Source: Alistipes sp. CAG:831
GTDB lineage: Bacteria; Bacteroidota; Bacteroidia; Bacteroidales; UBA932
Direction: 5' to 3'
NCBI GenBank assembly: GCA_000432775.1
Contig: HF990326.1
Coordinates: forward strand, 1 to 17,638
DNA length: 17,638 nt
The position numbers and the translations under genes were made by a program. How positions within the stretch are numbered: the stretch's first letter is position 1; each line of letters begins with the position of its first letter. Positions 14,846-17,638 of the stretch are shown in pieces. A model generated the notes under the pieces. The model searched no databases. It was not told where the DNA came from and saw nothing but the letters and a program-made list of their open reading frames with translations.

Positions 14846-15305
14846 TGCTCTTCTTGTTTTCAGTTATATCATCATCTTCATAGAAAGCATCATAATCTCC
14901 AGAGGCAAGTTTTTTCAATCGGCAATAAGTCCTTTTAGGTAGCCTACCCTTAAAGCACTCATCATCAGGTCTGACACATTCATTGTGTCGTGCCTCTCTT
15001 AGCGCAAGTTCCAACTCCGCATTTCTCTTGATCAGATCCAGCCTCTCATTTTCAAGTGAGCGTACTTGCCTGTATAGCTCATCCACTTTCTCGTTCAGAG
15101 ATGAAATTTCCCTTTTTGCATCATCTACCTCTTTTCTTACCCTATGGTAATCCTCAATGATAGACTTATATTCCGCCTTAAAAGCATCTGCCGCTGTAAC
15201 ACGGTTTATATTTTTCCTGTTAAGGAGATACTTTAAGAACTCCAATCCGCCAAGTGCTGTTACTACGGAGGCAAAGGCAAGTAAAATTTCTTTCCAGTCA
15301 TTCAT
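14796..15305 (-). CDS. Unknown phage membrane/coiled-coil protein with paired-cysteine motif
   Basis: 169 aa. One N-terminal hydrophobic segment (about 6-28) is followed by a long coiled coil (about 40-108, for example KREISSLNEKVDELYRQV), then a short conserved-looking segment HNECVRPDDECFKGRLPKRTYC with three cysteines, and an acidic/lysine-rich disordered tail. The cysteine spacing could be a small metal-binding or disulfide-bonded head; that is inference. It sits between the small unknown genes and the holin, starting at the base where the preceding gene ends (15305). Could be an antiholin or second spanin-like membrane component; no family recognised. Confidence 0.55.
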   Translation of the reverse strand: MNDWKEILLAFASVVTALGGLEFLKYLLNRKNINRVTAADAFKAEYKSIIEDYHRVRKEVDDAKREISSLNEKVDELYRQVRSLENERLDLIKRNAELELALREARHNECVRPDDECFKGRLPKRTYCRLKKLASGDYDAFYEDDDITENKKSNAENKDSGVSKKSDKG

Positions 15306-15691
15306 TACCTTTTTCTTCTATACTTGTTACGTTTGTAATACTCGAAGTTATCCTTATCCTCTTGCGTGATCTTTGACTTCGGAGAAAAGAACTTGAATCC
15401 TGTGTTATTCCCGAAACGCACTACCTTAATGATAGCACGAAATGGGAAAGTGCGATTTGGATTGCACACTACATCTTTCAGCCTCTTACTATCAGTAAAG
15501 AAAGCCGACCGACCTGCGCCCTCACCAAAGGCAACAAGTGTTCTCGTTCCGTTCTCTGTCTGCACATCAGACTTTACGCCAGTGAATACGATCACTTCAT
15601 TAATTAGGGCATCCACGCTGGAGTATTCGCAATCAAACAGATCACTATCTCCAGCGTTGGAATCCAGCTCATCTTCAAAATCTTCAATCAT
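15305..15691 (-). CDS. Small phage protein of unknown function
   Basis: 128 aa from the chosen Met at 15691, which lies one base after the stop of the preceding gene (15693-15695); a longer form from 15736 would add 15 residues and overlap that gene by 44 bases. No membrane segment or signal. Acidic N-terminus (EDFEDELDSNAGDSD), then a predicted beta-rich middle (LINEVIVFTGVKSD, TRTLVAFGEGAGRSAFFTDS, FRAIIKVVRFGNNTGFKFF) and a strongly basic tail (YYKRNKYRRKR). The basic tail could bind nucleic acid, perhaps the RT RNA, but that is a guess. No family recognised. Confidence 0.6.
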   Translation of the reverse strand: MIEDFEDELDSNAGDSDLFDCEYSSVDALINEVIVFTGVKSDVQTENGTRTLVAFGEGAGRSAFFTDSKRLKDVVCNPNRTFPFRAIIKVVRFGNNTGFKFFSPKSKITQEDKDNFEYYKRNKYRRKR

Positions 15692-15692
15692 A

Positions 15693-16124
15693 TTACAAGT
15701 CGGTTGGAATGTTGTATGTTTCAGCATCGGCATCAATCATGGAACGGATAGCCAGACGATCTTTCAAGAAATCCTCATAAGGCTTCTTGTAGTCCTCATC
15801 AAGCAAACCAAGCACTGCGGATTGATACTCATTTATCAGCTTGCTTTCCGTCTTTGCCGGATATTTTGCAGTGAGCAAAGTGCTGAAAATGTTGTCCGCT
15901 GTTTTTGGGTATTCCACCCTCACGCTGTCATACTGGAACATCTTTCCAGTGGCATTTTCGTCATCGTCCGTGGTGATAGTAATACCACCCTCTTGTTCCT
16001 TGATTACCGATACTTCCTTGATATTATGGTTATACAGGAATGTACCTTGCCCGTTGTACAGGTCATAGATAACTTCCGGCTTTTCGTCAGCCAGCAAACC
16101 GATAGCTAATGTTGTTGTTTCCAT
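15693..16124 (-). CDS. Small conserved-looking phage protein of unknown function
   Basis: 143 aa, soluble, acidic. A beta-rich first half (IYDLYNGQGTFLYNHNIKEVSVI, followed by an acidic loop TTDDDENATGKMFQYDSVRVEYP) and a helical second half (NIFSTLLTAKYPAKTESKLINEYQSAVLGLLDEDYKKPYEDFLKDR). The pattern of YDSVRVEYPKTADNIFSTLL followed by TESKLINEYQ gives me the impression of a common Bacteroidota-phage hypothetical, without known function. The start at 16124 lies inside the end of the RT gene (overlap 38 bases), so the two are probably co-transcribed. Whether it takes part in the DGR is unknown; it does not look like the helical-bundle Avd protein. Confidence 0.6.
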   Translation of the reverse strand: METTTLAIGLLADEKPEVIYDLYNGQGTFLYNHNIKEVSVIKEQEGGITITTDDDENATGKMFQYDSVRVEYPKTADNIFSTLLTAKYPAKTESKLINEYQSAVLGLLDEDYKKPYEDFLKDRLAIRSMIDADAETYNIPTDL

Positions 16125-17274
16125 TGTTCAAACATTTATTAAATATGAATTTACTGTGTTCCTCCGAGCATCTGATTACCCAGCCGTATTCAGACGGAAA
16201 GAGGTGTTTTACATCGTTAATGTCTTTGATCTCGTATCTCTTCTTCACCTTGTTAAGTTTCTTATAGAACCTCATAAGTATGCCCTTTCGGAGCAAGATA
16301 CCGTAGTGATTCTGTTTGAAACCCACATAGTCAATACAACGATCATCGACCGGGAAGATCTGCCAGTTCGGTTTTATCTCCAGTTTCAGTTCCGTTGCCA
16401 AGTAAAGCCCCATCATGTCAAGTATGAAATGCAGTGCTTCCTTGTTGGAGCAAAGAACTACTATATCATCCATGTATCGGTAATAGTATATCTTCACTCC
16501 GTATTTTGCCTTAACCATTTTTGCCAAATCCTCTTTCACCCAGTGATCGAAGTAAGCGAGGTATAGGTTGGCAAGGTACTGACTTGTATAATTGCCTATT
16601 GGCAAACCGATTGTTTTACCGTTGCTATCTATAATGCTATCCAACAGCCAAAGCATCTGATCATCCGCAATGGTATAGCGGATTATTCTTTTCATTGATG
16701 CGTGATCCACATTGTCGAAATACTTTCTTACATCTATCTTCAAGCAATACTTAGTGCCTTTCTTATCCATCATCATATCACGGTGAAGATCTTCCATGCA
16801 CTTATGTACCCCTCTGCCTTTAATGCAAGCATAGGTATTTGATGTGAATATGTGCGTCCAATGTTGCCCAAGCACATTGATAACGCAATGGTGGACTATC
16901 CTGTCTGGAAAGAAAGGAGCGATCATAATCACCCTCTCTTTTGGCTCATATATAGTCTTTGTCTTGTATTCACCCGGCTTGTATGTCATGTGCCTAAGTT
17001 GCTCATACAAGAGTGTAAGACGCTCTATAATGTTATCATTAAATTTGCGTATCTCTGTGCGATCGCCCTTTCCTTTCTGTGCATTATATTGCGCCCTAAC
17101 GAGGTTTTCAGATTCGTATATAAGGTGATAGATATTCTTTAGCTTCTTACTTTGTGAAGCATATAGCTTTCCAGTATCGCCAATATAATATCCGCAATCC
17201 TCCATATCACGATAATCATTAAACATCGTATCGCTACTATAGCATAAGCCGTATTCTGTTTTTATCAAGCCCAT
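16087..17274 (-). CDS. DGR-type reverse transcriptase
   Basis: 395 aa. RT palm motifs are complete: LKIDVRKYFDNVDH with D181 (motif 3), GLPIGNYTSQYLANLYL at about 223-239 (motif 4), and YRYMDDIVVL with catalytic D269-D270 (motif 5). Motif 4 reads IGNYTSQ where group II intron and retron RTs have QGxxxSP, the recognised mark of diversity-generating retroelement RTs. No intron maturase, endonuclease or retron domain is attached. The enzyme would copy the TR RNA with errors at adenines and transfer the cDNA into the variable repeat. It lies 144 bases after the TR end, in the same orientation, and its C-terminus overlaps the next gene by 38 bases. Start chosen at 17274, the first Met in the open frame. 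Confidence 0.9.
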   Translation of the reverse strand: MGLIKTEYGLCYSSDTMFNDYRDMEDCGYYIGDTGKLYASQSKKLKNIYHLIYESENLVRAQYNAQKGKGDRTEIRKFNDNIIERLTLLYEQLRHMTYKPGEYKTKTIYEPKERVIMIAPFFPDRIVHHCVINVLGQHWTHIFTSNTYACIKGRGVHKCMEDLHRDMMMDKKGTKYCLKIDVRKYFDNVDHASMKRIIRYTIADDQMLWLLDSIIDSNGKTIGLPIGNYTSQYLANLYLAYFDHWVKEDLAKMVKAKYGVKIYYYRYMDDIVVLCSNKEALHFILDMMGLYLATELKLEIKPNWQIFPVDDRCIDYVGFKQNHYGILLRKGILMRFYKKLNKVKKRYEIKDINDVKHLFPSEYGWVIRCSEEHSKFIFNKCLNNGNNNISYRFAG

Positions 17275-17418
17275 TGTGCCGTTGGTCTAAATCGGAGCGT
17301 TCAATTACTTACTAACACCGTTTTAATTCGTACTTTTTTACCAGCTACCAGCAGTGCCGATAACCCCTGTGTGGTAAGGTCATGGTGATCACAGTTATAT
17401 CTTATAAAGTTGAAACCA
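17275..17418 (-). other. Spacer between TR and rt with potential RNA structure
   Basis: 144 bases, no convincing gene. It contains the pair TTACCA (17377-17372 on the minus strand) and TGGTAA (17343-17338) that can close a 28-base loop. In the Bordetella phage BPP-1 DGR a spacer of about 140 nt between TR and rt is needed for cDNA priming; length and position agree, function here is inference. No -7 box was found in it, so the RT is probably transcribed with the TR. Confidence 0.45.
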
Positions 17419-17561
17419 CGGTAAAAGCGGAAACCAATGTTCGCATTCGAGTTCGAGGAACGATTATTCGCATTCAGATAACCGAAGCCCGCATTCGCCC
17501 CATTATTCGCATTACCACCGAACAGAGCACCACCTATCACCATCAACCTTTCTATTTTCAT
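17419..17561 (-). ncRNA. DGR template repeat (TR) and its RNA
   Basis: Read in frame with the target gene on the minus strand, this stretch gives an Asn-rich peptide, GGNANNGANAGFGYLNANN then RSSNSNANIGFR, with ten AAY codons, alternating with GCG and GGN. AAY codons are the hallmark of TRs because adenines are the mutable positions; mutating both A yields about fifteen residues at that site. A 12-base unit AATGCGAATAAT occurs twice (17474-17463 and 17513-17502). The end (17437-17419) matches the end of the truncated target gene 201 bases away at 17 of 19 bases. The ATG at 17561 opens an ORF through here, but I read it as template RNA rather than a protein. The 5' limit is set only approximately, as the target copy is outside the window. 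Confidence 0.8.
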
Positions 17562-17597
17562 GTCAATTCACGTTCACAAAAAAGCCCCCGTGTACCG

Positions 17598-17631
17598 CCG
17601 CTTTGCAGTCCGTCAAAAACGGCACAAGCGG
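17598..17631. repeat. Nested inverted repeat at the end of the DGR target gene
   Basis: Outer arms 17598-17603 (CCGCTT) and 17626-17631 (AAGCGG) and inner arms 17610-17613 (CCGT) and 17619-17622 (ACGG), loop CAAAA, form a bulged hairpin spanning the stop codon of the target. DGR targets commonly carry a DNA hairpin or cruciform just downstream of the variable repeat that promotes retrohoming; position and form agree. It may also serve as transcription terminator, though no strong T-run follows the inner stem. Confidence 0.6.
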
Positions 17632-17638
17632 AAACCAA
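17613..17638 (-). CDS. DGR target protein, last codons only (variable repeat end)
   Basis: The gene enters from the right edge on the minus strand and ends at TGA 17615-17613. The visible codons give GFRLCRF. The preceding bases coincide with the TR end IGFR, so this is the 3' end of the variable repeat. Typical DGR targets are C-type-lectin-fold proteins with the variable residues at the C-terminus, in phages mostly tail-tip adhesins; the N-rich TR with GGALFGG and ANIGFR fits such a domain. Only the terminal part is seen, so nature and length of the protein are unknown. Confidence 0.7.

Larger units (their letters stand above)
13068..17638. mobile_element. Prophage, right end outside the window (DGR plus lysis module)
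   Basis: From the tRNA fragment rightward the DNA is more AT-rich than the host genes, all genes run leftward with short overlaps, and the content is phage-like: amidase, two-TM holin candidate, membrane coiled-coil proteins, a DGR reverse transcriptase with TR and target end. The left boundary is the att site. No integrase, capsid or tail gene lies inside the window, so the type of phage cannot be told; a defective prophage or other integrated element is possible. Confidence 0.8.

Noticed and set aside
16087..17274. Group II intron or retron RT
   Set aside because: Motif 4 is IGNYTSQ, no maturase or HNH domain, and no intron-type RNA or msr-msd structure is apparent, whereas TR and target end are present.
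17301..17561. 86-aa Asn-rich ORF as a protein gene
   Set aside because: The frame is explained as the template repeat, which is in frame with the target; the part after the TR is low-quality coding sequence, and DGR TRs often lie in open frames. Not excluded that a short product is made.

Overview
The window looks like a Bacteroidales (Bacteroidota) chromosome. The tmRNA tag reads GNNNYALAA, close to the GENNYALAA/GETNYALAA type known from Bacteroidales. Perfect copies of the Bacteroidota -7 box (TAnnTTTG, here TATCTTTG) precede the tmRNA, gyrB and ftsE. FtsE, the oxoamine synthase and the 7TM-HD phosphohydrolase also read like Bacteroidota proteins. A more precise placement (for example Rikenellaceae) is only a guess.

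Host part (about 1-12,893). On the minus strand, from right to left: a large secreted TPR protein (10540-7511) overlapping by ATGA with a signal-peptide outer-membrane beta-barrel gene (7514-5829); then gyrB with its own promoter (5785-3791), a PLP-dependent alpha-oxoamine synthase of the serine palmitoyltransferase/KBL/cysteate acyltransferase family (3768-2509), an HD-domain membrane phosphodiesterase of the PgpH type (2505-469), and ssrA (432-41) with its own promoter and terminator. Divergently on the plus strand lie ftsE (10605), nth (11347) and xerD (11994, overlapping nth by ATGA).

Junction (12,894-13,349). This stretch has no protein gene. It holds a 118-bp imperfect palindrome, the 3' portion of a tRNA (anticodon read as CCU, Arg) that lacks its 5' half and so marks a prophage attachment site, short direct repeats, a -7 box followed by hairpins (possible small RNA), and a terminator.

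Prephage/prophage part (13,068-17,638, continuing past the right edge). This region is visibly more AT-rich and all genes run leftward, in transcription order: the last codons of a target protein, a template repeat (TR), a reverse transcriptase with diversity-generating-retroelement (DGR) signatures, two small unknown genes, a membrane/coiled-coil protein, a two-TM holin candidate, an N-acetylmuramoyl-L-alanine amidase and a membrane-anchored coiled-coil protein resembling the phage DUF6549 family. The DGR is the main find. An Asn-codon-rich TR sits between the RT gene and a target gene whose final bases, cut by the window edge, match the TR end (17 of 19 bases) and are followed by a nested inverted repeat. 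The system would retarget a displayed phage protein, probably a C-type-lectin-fold tip protein, by adenine-directed mutagenesis, and it is placed just upstream of the lysis cassette.
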